DNA of 64,000 nucleotides from Archegozetes longisetosus. Its lineage: Eukaryota > Arthropoda > Arachnida > Sarcoptiformes > Trhypochthoniidae. The number at the start of each line of letters is the position of its first letter. Within the stretch, counting starts at the first letter, position 1. The stretch covers positions 10,115,843 to 10,179,842 of the forward strand of contig JAEMBT020000003.1 in the NCBI GenBank assembly GCA_018873245.2, written 5' to 3'. Under the pieces are notes generated by a model. It was not told where the DNA came from and searched no databases. It saw only the letters and a program-made list of their open reading frames with translations. Shown one piece after another: positions 22,841-34,711 of this stretch. The position numbers were made by a program, and so were the translations under genes.

Positions 22841-24550
22841 CTGTATTGCAAATAATAAATCGATCATACGCCAAAAATAGCACTTTTTTACAAACACTGT
22901 GAGCACTCCTTTGAGTCCTAATAAAAGGACTAAAGATTAATACGCATATCAAATACATGCATTTAATCAATTATTAATTTTTATTCAATAAATTTTTAAT
23001 AAACGTTTAGTTTTACTTTTAGGTTAGATTAGATTAGTTTTTGGTTAATTTAGATCAGTCTTTATTTCTCTTTATAAAATAACTTAATTTATTAATCAAA
23101 TATGCCACATTTAACTATGCGCCAAAGATTTCTTATTGTTTGGCGACTGAGCCAAGGAGTTCCTCAAAGAATTATTGCTGAAGAAATTCTGTGTGCCCAG
23201 TCAACTGTTTCTAGAATCGGAAACAAATGGATTCACGATCGTCAGATCGAGCCTCAGAAGCCTCCTGGAAGGCCCAGGAAAACTACTGAAGAGCAAGATA
23301 ATCCTATAATCGAGGCAGAAATTTTTTACAAGTTCTAATCAATTGAATCGTTGACGAAGAAAATTCGTGAAGAATTACACCTTGATATTGAACTTTCGCG
23401 ACAACAATTTAATGCGAGATTATTAGGTATTAGTTAAGCCTTATTTTCGATAATTCGTTGATAAATTTTTGGTAATTTTTTCAATAATTTTTCGTTATTA
23501 TTTTAGATGCTGGTTTGAGATCTAGAATTATGGCCAAAAAGCCGCGCTTAACCGAAAATACTAAGCTTCGTAGGGTAGAGGTTGCTCAGGATAATATCGA
23601 ACATTTAGATAAAATCTGGCGAAAGACAATATTCATCGACGAATTTAGTTCTGAAACCGGGCCAAAGGGTCAGATGCGCGTCAGAAGAATGAGAGGCACA
23701 CGTGACGATCTAGAGAATATTAACACAGAATTCAGGCTGGAGTAGCGTCATGTGTTGCACTTGTTTTTCATATGCATGTATCGGTCCTACTGTTCGCTCA
23801 GTTGGTAACTTTGATTCCGATCAATATGTGCAATACTCGGAGGAACATGTGATGCCCTATGCCGATAGGATGTTTTTAGACAACGACTTTTATATTCTTC
23901 ACGATAACAGCCGCATTCATACAAGCTATCAAACATTAGGATATTTAATTTTACGATTCGGAATCGGGCGCGTTATAGCACATGCTCCCTACAGCCCAGA
24001 TTGCAACCCAATTGAAAATTTATTTGGAATATTAAGCAGAAAAATAAATAAAAGTGTCAAATATTTGATTCTAGTGATCTTTTATGGGTTGAGATAGAAT
24101 CACAATGTGAACAATTAGGTTTGGATACCTCAACTCTTAGAAACTTAGCAAAATCTATGCCTGACCGATATAGAGAAGCTATTAAAAAATGGATCAATGA
24201 CTCATTATTAAAATAAAGTTATGATTTGTCAGTTTGAACTTTATATGACTAAATTACTGAACTAAAACAAACCAAAACTAAACTAAACTAATCCAAACTA
24301 ACCTAACCTAACCTAACCTAAAACTGATCTAGATTGACCAAAAACTAATCTAATCTAACCTAAAAGTAAAACTAAACGTTTATTAAAAATTTATTGAATA
24401 AAAATTAATAATTGATTAAATGCATGTATTTGATATGCATATTAATCTTTAGTCCTTTTATTAGGACTCAAAGGAATGCTCACAGTGTTTGTAAAAAAGT
24501 ACTATTTTTGGCGTATGATCGATTTATTAAAAAATTTATTTGCAATACAG
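22841..24550 (+). mobile_element. Tc1/mariner-type transposon with ~230-bp inverted repeats
   Basis: The element is flanked by TA (22,839-22,840 and 24,551-24,552). Its ends CTGTATTGCAAAT and the inverse open long, almost perfect inverted repeats of about 220-230 bp (to about 23,065 and from about 24,323). Its length of 1710 bp suits Tc1-like elements. Long terminal repeats produce the two mirror-image open stretches at its ends, which are not genes. Confidence 0.87.
23102..24216 (+). pseudogene. Tc1-like transposase pseudogene
   Basis: The ATG at 23,102 starts MPHLTMRQRFLIVWRLSQ, a homeodomain-like helix-turn-helix, followed by the GRPRKT linker. The frame stops at about 23,336 and resumes. 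A GT-AG intron of about 79 bp (about 23,426-23,504) precedes DAGLRSRIMAKKPRLT. The catalytic motifs are FIDEF, LHDNSRIHTS and YSPDCNPIENLFG. A stop and a frameshift near 23,744 separate the first aspartate from the rest. The C-terminus ends about 24,216. The spacing between the second D and the E counts 36 residues rather than the usual 34. Not functional as read. Confidence 0.83.
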
Positions 24551-24552
24551 TA

Positions 24553-25022
24553 CTTGAAAGTTGTGCTACTTTAAACGCGAATTTCTCATTTCTGCGCATA
24601 AGGCTATAAGTCGTTACTGCATACAACGCATCATATATTGATGGCCTCAGATCGACCCGCCCACTTGTAACAACAAGTTAACAGTTTTACTTTTAAATTG
24701 CTTATATCCACATTTTAGAGTTCTGCACTTAAATTATTGATTTTGTTTGTTTTAAAATTACATTAATAATTTAGTGAGAAATTGAAATCAAAATACGATT
24801 AAAATCAAATGAAGATACTAAAAGCGAAATTAAAATACAATTGAAATTAAAACTTAAAAACGAAACATTAATAGTTCTAATTACTCATCAAACCTGCTTG
24901 TGATGCTTTAAACAACTTGATAACTTTTAATACGTTCCCTAAGACGTCAAAAATAATCATATATAGAATAGCACCGTTTATATAAAAGTGATTTTTAAAA
25001 TTAGAACCTGACAATACACACT
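24553..25022 (+). promoter_or_regulatory. 5' flank of FPPS-like gene B with TATA box
   Basis: TATATAAAAG lies at 24,979-24,988, about 35-45 bp before the ATG, downstream of CTAAGACGTC. The layout matches genes A and C. The rest of the stretch holds no gene apart from the inverted repeat segment near 24,634-24,667. Confidence 0.5.
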
Positions 25023-26968
25023 ATGATTAGATTAATTGGAAAAAGTATAAATGACTTTTCAAATAGATTTTCTGTATTGAAAATCATTGTAAGAAATAAG
25101 TCACATTTAGCCACTTCACAACTAATCAACTCACCAGAATTTCTTCAAAATACGAGAAATATTCGTCGTAATGAATTGGTTCCTTTTAATGAGACATATA
25201 ATCAAATCATAAAGGATTTTGATAAAAATCCCTACAAGTGTTCAGAATATTCTAAAGTAAATAAATGGCTTAAGCAAGTTATTGACTACAATGTGCCTCA
25301 TGGAAAACGTAATCGTGGACTATCTCTGGTCTTAACCTATCGTTTATTATCTTCAGATCATGATACAAGTGATGAAGACTTGCATAACGCAAGAGTTCTT
25401 GGATGGTGTGTCGAGTTTCTTCAGACATACTTTCTAGTTGTAGACGACATTATGGATAATTCAATCACAAGAAGGGGACAGCCGTGTTGGTACAGAAAGG
25501 TAAAGCTTCCTTCTCATTAAATGATTGATATATATTTCATAATTTTGCTCATAAAAATTATTATTCATGTTGACTTATCAACAGTGATTTATTGATTTTT
25601 CATTCAATTAAGGATGGAGTTGGTCTAATGGCTTGTAATGACGCTGCTCTTCTTGAATCAGGAATATTTTATTTGATGAAATTATATTTTCGCGATAAGC
25701 CTTACTATGGAAATTTACTTGAAGTCATGCTTGAGGTAAATGAAACCTAAGTCCATTTTGGTAAGCTTAAAGTGTCCACTTTGAGTGCCTTTCAAATTCA
25801 AAGCTAAATTTTTGATATTCTACTTATTCATATGCTCCAAAACTTATCAAAGAAAAAATGTTACTTGAATTATCAAAACTATTTTTAGTTTTGCTGATAT
25901 ATTTCAAGAGCATTAATAAGAACTCATAAATAAAGGTGGAATTTCCCAATATTTATTTATTATTAAATCTTTATTAATAAAATAACCTCAATTTCCGCTT
26001 CAATTCTGGTTAAAATTAAATGTTCACTGAAAAATAACTTTCTTGTTAAAGTAATAAAATATTAACTGAATCTGTTTTTATATCAGATTTCTTCTTTAAT
26101 CATTTAATTATCAAAAATTAATTTTTAAACTCTTTAGACAATTCGAATAACAGCATATGGACAATGCCTGGATTTATTGGCGAATCCACCAGGAATTAAA
26201 CCAGATCTAAGCACTTATACAATCGATAAATATTCAGCAATAGTTAAATACAAGACATCCTATCCATTCGCATCATCCGTGAGACTCGGTATGTGATGAT
26301 AATTTAAAATGGTAAATTAATACTTAGATGTTAGTGGACTACTTGAGTTGCAGTGTAGCGTTACGAACAAGACTAACCTAATTTACGTTAACAAACTTAT
26401 ACTGACCAGGAATGCCTAATTAACATAACTTAGTAACAATGAAATTTAGGTTATCCTTGCATGAGACGCAACAATTGACTTAAATTATTGACTAAAGTCA
26501 GTAACTTAGTGAACACAAGTTTGATTTGTTTCAGCCATGCATATGTCAAACTGGGGTTCAAAGAAAGACCATGACGTTGTTGAACAGATTTTGTTAAAAT
26601 TTGGTCACTTATACCAAGTTCAGGATGACTACATGGACTGTTTCGGCAACTCATCCATAACTGGAAAGATTGGAACAGATATTGAGGATGGAAAGTGTTG
26701 TTGGCCTATCGTTACTGCTCTACAAGTTTGCAATGAACAACAAAAAGTTCTATTGCAACAACACTATGGCCGTGAAGATTGTGAATCAGTTAAACAAGTC
26801 AAAGATATCTACTATCAGTTAAATTTACAAAACTTGTTTAAGGAATATGAAAATAATGCTTATAATGAGATTCTACAATCTATCGATCATATAAGAAACA
26901 CAACAGACTTGCCAACTGCCATATTTGTCGAGCCTTTCTCTCAAGTTTATGGTGGTCGTCATAAATAA
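25023..26968 (+). CDS. Farnesyl diphosphate synthase-like gene B
   Basis: There are four exons: 25,023-25,499, 25,613-25,735, 26,138-26,288 and 26,535-26,968. All introns are GT-AG with the same phases as gene A. The protein has about 394 residues. Exon 1, intron 1 and most of exon 2 are almost identical to gene A. Motifs retained are GKRNRG, FLQTYFLVVDDIMD, RRGQPCWYRK, VKYKT, QVQDDYMD and TGKIG. The segment after VKYKT reads SYPFASSVRL, one residue shorter than gene A and lacking the aromatic/LP pattern of typical FPPS (FYSFYLP in vertebrates). It matches gene C there. The first aspartate-rich motif has YF instead of FF upstream, which could alter chain length. Probably an active prenyl synthase, but specificity is uncertain. 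Confidence 0.9.
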
Positions 26969-27011
26969 ACAACAGTTAAGACTTTAAAAAGTTCAGATCT
27001 GTCTAATTTTG

Positions 27012-28101
27012 TAGGAGTCGGTTTCGTAGAAGTCATTTTAGCAGAAAGGGACTTTAACCGGTCAGTTTAGCCGAAAAGTCCAATTTCTCTGTATTCCTAT
27101 TCTCAGTTTAGATTTTAGATAACTCCTATATTTTTCAATGTCATTGTGAAGAGCTCGACCTTTAAGTACCGTTTTACCGCGTTTTTTACTGCATGCAGTA
27201 ATAGTCGAATTTAAAAGATTTTTGTTCCCTCAGAATCTACTGCAGTTATACTCGAACATAACTGCGCCCCCTCTCAAAGAAACTCATACATTTGTATTGT
27301 TGCATTCCATTTTAGGCACACATATAAGAGTATTAAAATATTTTAATGAATAACTTAGTAAAAATGAACTTAAAATACATCAAATTAATATAAAAATTAA
27401 TGAACGATCGGTGAAACTTCTTCTATCGTTTCATGAGACTATCTGACATCACTTCCATCCTGTGTCAGGCCAGTCGGATCATCATTTGGTCTGTCAGATA
27501 AAATGCTTCAAATTAAGGTGCAATTATACTCGGACATAAATGCACCCCTTCTCAAAAATCTTCACATAAACGCGGTTAAACGGTATATAAGTTTCGAGTG
27601 CACATTTGACGTGGAGTGTAAAACAAATTTCATTATCGAAATAATAAATTCTAGAAGTTTATGAACGACGAAATACTGTAGGTTGGAGTCGCTAAGTCAA
27701 ATTAGAAAATATAAAAACTCAAACCTTTGTTCAACCTTTCAAAAGTATGGTTAAGCAATTTTCACAACTCTACTAATTAAGTAACTCTACCAAGTTAAGT
27801 TATACTTTTTTAAATTTCAAAATTGAGCTTAGATATTCATGGAAATCAACCTAAAAAATCTAGTATTTAATAAGACGATTTCAGTCTTATTACTTTTTTT
27901 GACTATTGGTGCTTAAGCTTTTATCTAAATCTGTTGATTGCTACCAAATTTCTTAGTTTGCTTTGGTAAGTGTAAGTCAACGAATAAAACCTAAGGTTTA
28001 GGGATGAGAAAATTAGTTTTAAAATTGATTTTAACCTGCTTTGGCTAAACTGACTGGTCAAAATGCCATCCTGCTAAACCGACTTCTGCGAAACTGATAC
28101 C
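27012..28101. mobile_element. 1.1 kb terminal-inverted-repeat element
   Basis: The left end (GGAGTCGGTTTCGTAGAAGTC ... GTCAGTTTAGCC) pairs with an inverted right end (28,040-28,101) over about 65 bp with several mismatches. Gene A's 3' flank has no such sequence at the equivalent place (about 17,118), so it is an insertion after the A/B duplication. The interior shows no transposase. Family unassigned. Confidence 0.65.
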
Positions 28102-29493
28102 AATCGTTTGATTTTGTTTAAATTTAGAATTTGACTAATGCCAACTATTCGAAATTACATAGTATAGCAATTTCATAGGTAAAAGATTAATTCTTTTTTA
28201 TAGCAGATAATCGTCGTAATCTCAACTAGTTTTCAGCTTTGATTTTTACTGATTCAGACTTTTTATTAAAACAAACAAGAATTTGAGCCAAACTGCATGC
28301 AATAATTAATTGTTGAAGTTCTAAAAATTGACTTTCAGTAATAAAATTATGTCTGATGCCACTTTTATCAGTCAGATTCCATGCATAATATTATTATCTT
28401 ATAGTTAAATAATTGTTATTTGAATAATTGTTCTAAATAAACTGTTTTAGTCATTTAGAATTTGATTTAGAAAATAAGTGAATTGTTTTCGCTAGTTATG
28501 TAGAATACCTCTGATAAGAATATGAGTTTACATTCAATAGCCAGTTCTGATAACACTTCAATTTTCTTAATCTATTAAAAGACATTTAGAATTATCAAAA
28601 AAAACTAATTAGTAATCGAAAGCACTTATAAGTCGTATTCAAAATCACTAAAAATAAAAATCAGTCGTTTTCTGTTCAATCCAAAACATGTTTTTGTTTT
28701 AATAATGCCTTGAAACAAATGGCTTGAATCACACCTAATCGAATATAAAACAGTTGAATTACACTAAATCGGATATCAGGCTATATTGTCGTCAAAACGC
28801 TTGATTCATACCATTATTAAAACAAACATGTTTTCGCTTCAATAAAAAGCGATTGACTTATGTTTTTAGGGGCTTTGAGTATGATTTATAAGCCTTAAGG
28901 ATTACTAATTAATTTTTGAAGATTCAAAAATCATATTAAAAGATTTAAAATATTGAGGTATTGTCATAATTGGGTGCAAACTCATACTCTTACCAGAAGC
29001 ATTGTATTGTACGGTATTAAAGCTCGAATATATTGTACAAGTATTAGATATGAATAAATTTTACCTTTTATATCGAAGTGACATTTCACAAGAAGACTCG
29101 AAGATTGTTGCCCCAATAGCAACCTAATTAATCGGTCTCTTTAATCTTAAGTAATTGCATAATTCATTCGATGTCACTTATGTTACTCTTGGATAAGCTG
29201 AAAAGTTTAATCAGTTGCTAAGCGTTAATAGATAGCAAGAATGAAAATTTTCACAGCTATAGTTCTCAATTCAAGATTAATTTTCTAAATATAGAAAAAT
29301 TACTTAATACATCAATTATTGTAGAAATCGACGTGTTCGTTTTAAAAGAAAATTTATTCAATAATTATCAATAATTTAAAGTTTAATTTTCAATAATAGA
29401 ATTTAATAAATGTAACTACGTAAAGTTCTAATGTTTTCACATTAAATAATTTTTGTTTGATTTCAAAGATAATTTTTGAAAAATTATAAATTT
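28102..29493. other. Intergenic, no gene seen
   Basis: AT-rich sequence. Its first part aligns with the 3' flank of gene A. Nothing else was recognised. Confidence 0.6.
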
Positions 29494-29934
29494 CTAATAT
29501 CCGACACAGAGGACTTCATAATCAGAAATGGCGACTTCATTTCCACCAAAAGGCACATAAAGAACTTGATGTGACTGTTGAATCTTTCCAATAACCCACG
29601 AGCCCTCATAATAAGCTCTACCAACAAACAGTGGTTCACCTGAAGAAGTACGACCTGCATGTACAGCACCAGATGGAATTCTACCATCAGCAGCACTTTG
29701 CCACTGAAGATTGCCATAAGACGGCGAGACTAAGTATTCATAAGTTCTATGAGCGCGCTCTTCTCCTCCATAAGGGACATAACAGACTCCATGAGAGGGA
29801 ACTATTTTTCCCGGGATTAAGTCTCCGCTATCATGAGCGCGACCAACATATATGGTCTCTCCGTTGACATCGACACCGCCGGCGACTGCATTACGTGGTA
29901 CGATTCCACTGGAAGATGGGTGCCAATCAGCCAT
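29494..29934 (-). CDS. DM9-repeat protein, intronless
   Basis: A single exon runs from the ATG at 29,934 to TAA at 29,494 and encodes 146 residues. A TTG two codons upstream is in frame but the ATG is the natural start. The protein is two DM9 repeats (DUF3421): about residues 5-68 and 77-141. Each has the pattern GG/GR ... LYVGRA-x(4)-G-x(3)-PGK-x-V-x-SH-x-V-YV-x-YGG-x-E ... YEVL. There is no signal peptide or membrane segment, suggesting a cytosolic protein. DM9 proteins in other invertebrates include mannose-binding, pathogen-responsive proteins (oyster CgDM9CP, mosquito PRS1), so an immune or lectin role is possible but inferred. It lacks the two introns of the paralog at 32.2-32.8 kb. Confidence 0.9.
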   Translation of the reverse strand: MADWHPSSSGIVPRNAVAGGVDVNGETIYVGRAHDSGDLIPGKIVPSHGVCYVPYGGEERAHRTYEYLVSPSYGNLQWQSAADGRIPSGAVHAGRTSSGEPLFVGRAYYEGSWVIGKIQQSHQVLYVPFGGNEVAISDYEVLCVGY

Positions 29935-32212
29935 TGCCAAAATTAAGATACTTTATTGTATTTATAAATAAGAAAGAAAACTTTACTATAACTATAATTA
30001 TCACTCTATAGTTTTAAACTTATTTTTATGGCTCTTGATGTATTGGTAGGTGTGTTACAGATCTGCTTCTCGTTTTATATCATTACTTTTTGGTGACTAT
30101 AGAAATAATCTTGTTATCGATTAACGACTCTTTTCGAAAGGTTTGATAAAAAATAGGAATCATAGAATTCCATTCACAATTCAAATGAACGCAAGTTTAT
30201 TTTGCTCTAATTCTGCTAAGTTCAGTGTATTTTTTATTCGTTTTTATTTTATTTTATGTTGTAATTTCCTATAGTTTTTTGTCACATGTTTCTCGTTTCT
30301 AATTACATTTTAGACTTTGGTTCAACTTTACTTGTATTTCATTCATTTGACAAAATTCTCTGCAATACTAGTGTTAATAATTCTAATCAAGTCCATAGGT
30401 GACATCAGTACAAGTATATGCGACAATAATTCATTTTAGAGTGACTTAGATAATATTGTTTTGCAGACAAAGCATTCGGTTAAAATAGAAATATTTTTCG
30501 TATAAAACAAACAGATGATATTTTTTTGCATAAAAACATGTACTTTAACAAATTCTGAACAGTCATCTAGTTATCGCAGATTAATTAGGAATTTTAACTA
30601 TGGTATAGAACCATTTTTCTAGTTGTTGCAGCTCGAGCTCAGATTAGAATTTAATTTGGTTTAGGATTTTAATTGTATTAAACTTGATTATTTTTAAGAG
30701 CGAGGTACAGAGTGTAAATTTTTAGATCCGGATAAAGTATCTGATCATAAATTTTCTGTTTGGAGTTCTTAAAGTATCAAGTTCGGCTAACTTATTCCTA
30801 AATAATAGGAGATTCTTAGCGTATAACGCGAATTTTGCCACCTAATTCTCTACAATCAGTAGAAGAGTTTGAAAATTCCGCTCAAAATTAATTAAAATTT
30901 AAATTAATTCATAATTATAAAAATTCCTAATACATCCATGGGCGGCGTTGATGACAATGTTCAAGTTTGATTACGTCTCCTTCGAACTATTGTTGGCATA
31001 TCAAGAATAGCATCTCGTAAACTCACTATTTCTCTATCTTTCTGTAAAACTTTTGTAATAATATTCTTGTACTTTTTGACGAAAATGAAGAATTGCTTAT
31101 CCGGCCTAAATATTCATATGAATGTCCCCATAATAAAACCTATCCCGAGTTAACCGTTTTCAGATTTTAATTTAAACATTGAGCTCAGCTCATACTTTAT
31201 TCAAAGGATAAAATTCAACATATGTATGCTTCAATGAAAAATTTTACAAACTATGATGTTTGAAAAAGTCTTGATCACAACACAATTTTTATAAAAATTT
31301 TTGATACGCAACTTTAAGTGCGCTTTTTGCTCGTTTATATGCTTTAAGAGGTAGGTTTTTTTATTATCGTCCCGATGTTCATATGTTGTAAGTGGCTTCT
31401 TGGAAGCGAGTCACCATAAGTGCTAAACTTGACTGATTGATGAACTAACGCCAAAATAATAATCAGAGAAATCCCACACCGTTAACAAATTTTTTTGTTA
31501 CTAAACTTTTGAAATCCAGACGAATCTGTGCATTTTGAGAGCAATGGCATTTCTGTAAATATTGTTAATGCGGTACTAGTACTAATTTGATCTTTGTTTG
31601 CTCATTTGAAAACTTGACACTAAATAGATCTAGTAATCAAGAATTTGTTATTAGGAAAACCGAGAACTTTCCGTTGTTTAGTTGGGAGGAATTTTCTATT
31701 ACTTATGCAGACACTTTTAACCGGACTTCGTACCGGATTTCATGATAAAATATTATGCGTCTGACACCTACTAAACCTACAGTAATATTTACTCATATCG
31801 CTATGAGACCAATTCGATAGCCTCAAACTCTAAGATATTTCTTATAACTCTGAGGATCATGGAAATACTTTGGCATTTAGACTAATCTATTTATCTTAAT
31901 TGGTGTTTGAAGTCTTATTATTTCTATTGAGTTGCAAAACACTAACGAAAACTTATTTGACATTCGTGTGAGTTATTAATAGCTTGAGATTAATAAATAC
32001 CGAATGGCACTTCAAATTTTCTATAAACATCAAATAAGAATTGGTCTTTATTTGATAGAAAACTGGAGCTTATTCAACAGAAAACCTAGATTGAATTGTT
32101 TAAATCTAGAATAGATAATAATTAGATTTTGTAAGCTCTTACAAATTGATAACTTTATAGGATATTTTTCTAACAGAAAAGTTGCTAACATTTGGCGAAA
32201 ATATAAGGAAAA
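29935..32212. other. Intergenic, no gene seen
   Basis: 2.3 kb of AT-rich sequence between the two DM9 genes. No open frame, repeat or element was recognised. Confidence 0.6.
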
Positions 32213-32843
32213 TTAATGGACTACATCTCTGCAAACAAGCACTTCATAGTCATTAATAGGAATTTCATTGCCATCAAAAGACACATAAAGAGTTCTATGT
32301 CCGGGATGTACTTTGCCGATAACCATTGAGCCGTTATAATAGGCACGACCGATATATAGGTTTTGTCCATCACTCTGTTGGCCTCCTTGAAGTGCTCCGA
32401 GCGGTATTTCTCCTGCAGAGGCTGCAACCCAAACTAGGTTTGCTCCGTGCGGGTTAGTCAACACTTGATAATCGCGATGAGGGTGTTCTGCGCCGCCATA
32501 CGCTACATAACACACTCCATGCGATGGAACGACCTGTTAATCGATTGAAAAATTGTTTATTCATTTGAAATTCATCAGTTGTATTATTAACTGATTAGAT
32601 GGCAACTACTTTTCCAGGAATAGTGTCTCCTTCCTGTACAGCACGTCCAACATAAAGTGGTTCTCCGTTCACGTCATTTCCGCCCAGAACTGGACTATTG
32701 CCTGGAACTGAACCACTATAACTATGCTGCCAAACTCCGGGCGGCCTATAGTGAATTTCTGATCAAATTCAAGAAAATATAAGATTAGATTTTAATTTTA
32801 AGAATTGAAAATCAAGAAACATACGATTATACGTGTGAGCCAT
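32213..32843 (-). CDS. DM9-repeat protein, three exons
   Basis: Exons are 32,843-32,825 (MAHTYN plus one base), 32,758-32,610 and 32,533-32,213, with GT-AG introns of 66 and 76 bp. The total is 162 residues. As in its neighbour, two DM9 repeats are visible. The first is split by intron 2 right after IPGK, and the second contains LYIGRAYYNGSMVIGK and ends NDYEVL. The first repeat begins after a proline-rich lead (HYRPPGVW). No signal peptide was seen. Frame and splice sites are intact. Function as for the other DM9 gene: probably a cytosolic carbohydrate-binding or stress/immune protein, by family inference only. Confidence 0.88.
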
Positions 32844-33467
32844 GATAACGTCGAGTTGGCAGGTACTATTTAATAGAATCTTAGCTCATATCTTAATACT
32901 TGCGTGATTCTGTCTATGTAGCTTCCTATCTAATCACTTAATTTTCCATGGAAATTATTGTTTTAATAACAAACAGTAACATAAAAACATTACAAAAGTC
33001 ACATAAATCTTTGACTTTTGATAAATAAATGTGACCATTCCGTAAATTATGACGATTTTATCAAGTAGGTCTTCTTCAATTGGTTAAGATAAATATTAGT
33101 AATCTATCAATTGTTGTCAAAATAATCTATGAATCAATTGATTTAATGGGCTTAGTCTGTTAAACTATAACTTTAACAAAATAACATTCTATTCACTCAA
33201 ACCCTATGCTTATCGTTAGAAGTCACGTAAACCATAAATTCATAAACTGCCAAAGGCGTGGACAAAGTAAAAACTGAGTCATTCAAAAGATTTAATTCGA
33301 ATTATTATTTTTTTATTAATTGAATTTAACTTCTACAGAGATATCCTTAAACTCTTTCGCTTATTTACATAACCATGATATTCATCATTAGTGAGAATAT
33401 AAATATTTCTATTACTTATAGAAATAACTATCGGTTCTATTTGATTTGACTCTAAAATGTGATTAAA
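32844..33467. other. Intergenic, no gene seen
   Basis: AT-rich sequence between DM9 and COX11. Nothing was recognised. Confidence 0.6.
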
Positions 33468-34672
33468 TCACAATTTTTGTAAAGATAGAGCCTTTTGAGG
33501 CCCAGTTACAAATGTGGGTAATCTTAATCCCTCTTTCGCTTGAAAGAAAGTATATGATAACACTATATTATCGACATTTTCTAGTTTTGGGTCTAAAGCA
33601 TATTCGGGATCGATGTAGAAAAATACAGGTAAATCAACTTGTTCGTGAGGATTGAGTCGTTGTTCTTCGAAACAAAAACATTGGATTTTATTGAGATAAA
33701 GACCAGCTTCGTATGGCTGAACACTATATGTAGCAATTCCTGTATAACAAATAAAACATAGTTAAGACATTAAATGTCGACTGTTATGGCATAAGAATTG
33801 CTCTACAAATATAATCCGTAATTGAATAATTTAACTTTAAAATTAAAAAAATTGAATCACAGAACAATTAAACGGCGACTTTCAACATATTTGGAATACG
33901 AGATCCAAAAACCATTTCATTTCAGACAAGACTGAAGATAAAACAAAAACTAAAGAACTGATAAGAATCATAAAATGAGAGACAAATAACTAAGTATAAC
34001 AGAGGTGAAGTGCCATTATTGGCAAACTAATTGAAAAAGTGACAAAATCGATGAAAATAACAGAAAGCGTTCAAATCTGAAAAACTAAACATAACAAAAG
34101 ATAACTCTAATACCATTGACAGCAACGTCTAACGGGTTTTTAGCGGTAAAGAATGCGAGAACAGTCTCTCCTGGCGAACATTTGATTTCAGGCTGAGTTG
34201 GTTTGAAATTCCAGGCCATCTGAGAAGTGGTCTCAGCGCTAAAGGTCACAGTAATGACCCGATCCTCGTTTTTCTTCATATCAGCAATTTTCTGAACCTT
34301 ATTCTCGTCAACGAATGGTTTGCCGCCCTTTCCGGTCGACTGACAATAGATCCGATACAACGGTACCGAAGCGTAAGTCATTCCCAATACTATCAGAACA
34401 AATGCTGTCGCATATAATACAATATTTTTATTTCTTGATTCCAATCGTCTATTGTTTAAGTCTCTCAACGAATTCAATTCACGTCTTATTAATTGAATAA
34501 TAAATCGATTTGTTTCCGGTTTTATTAGTTTTATTATTAACCTATTATTATTTCTTGACTTTAATGTTGAAAATGTTTTCATTAATTCCAATGATTTGTT
34601 GTTTTTATTATTTATTATTAGTTTTTGTAACTGACTTTTCAGTTGATTTGATATAATAATACGAAACAACAT
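33468..34672 (-). CDS. COX11: Cytochrome c oxidase assembly protein COX11
   Basis: Two exons: 34,672-34,114 and 33,739-33,468. The 374-bp GT-AG intron interrupts the glycine codon of VNGIATY. The predicted protein has 276 residues. Residues 1-80 are rich in Lys, Arg, Asn and Ile with few acids, consistent with a mitochondrial presequence. A single membrane helix is at about 83-104, followed by YRIYCQSTG. The C-terminal immunoglobulin-like domain contains the copper-binding CFCF motif at 207-210 within NKIQCFCFEEQ, then PVFFYIDPE and the LSYTFF end. COX11 delivers copper to the CuB site of COX1 at the inner mitochondrial membrane. All key residues are present. The N-terminal presequence is long but the core matches the family well. 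Confidence 0.95.
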
Positions 34673-34711
34673 TTTTCGTAAATTATATTATTATTACTTA
34701 TTAATAGATTT

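Noticed and set aside
22734-22970. Mirror-image open frames at 22,734-22,970 (minus) and 24,412-24,609 (plus) beginning with the same residues
   Set aside because: They are the two terminal inverted repeats of the Tc1-like element read in opposite directions, not genes.
15158-26968. Horizontal acquisition of the FPPS-like genes
   Set aside because: They have introns with conserved phases, animal-type type I FPPS motifs and base composition like the surroundings; ordinary animal duplication explains them.
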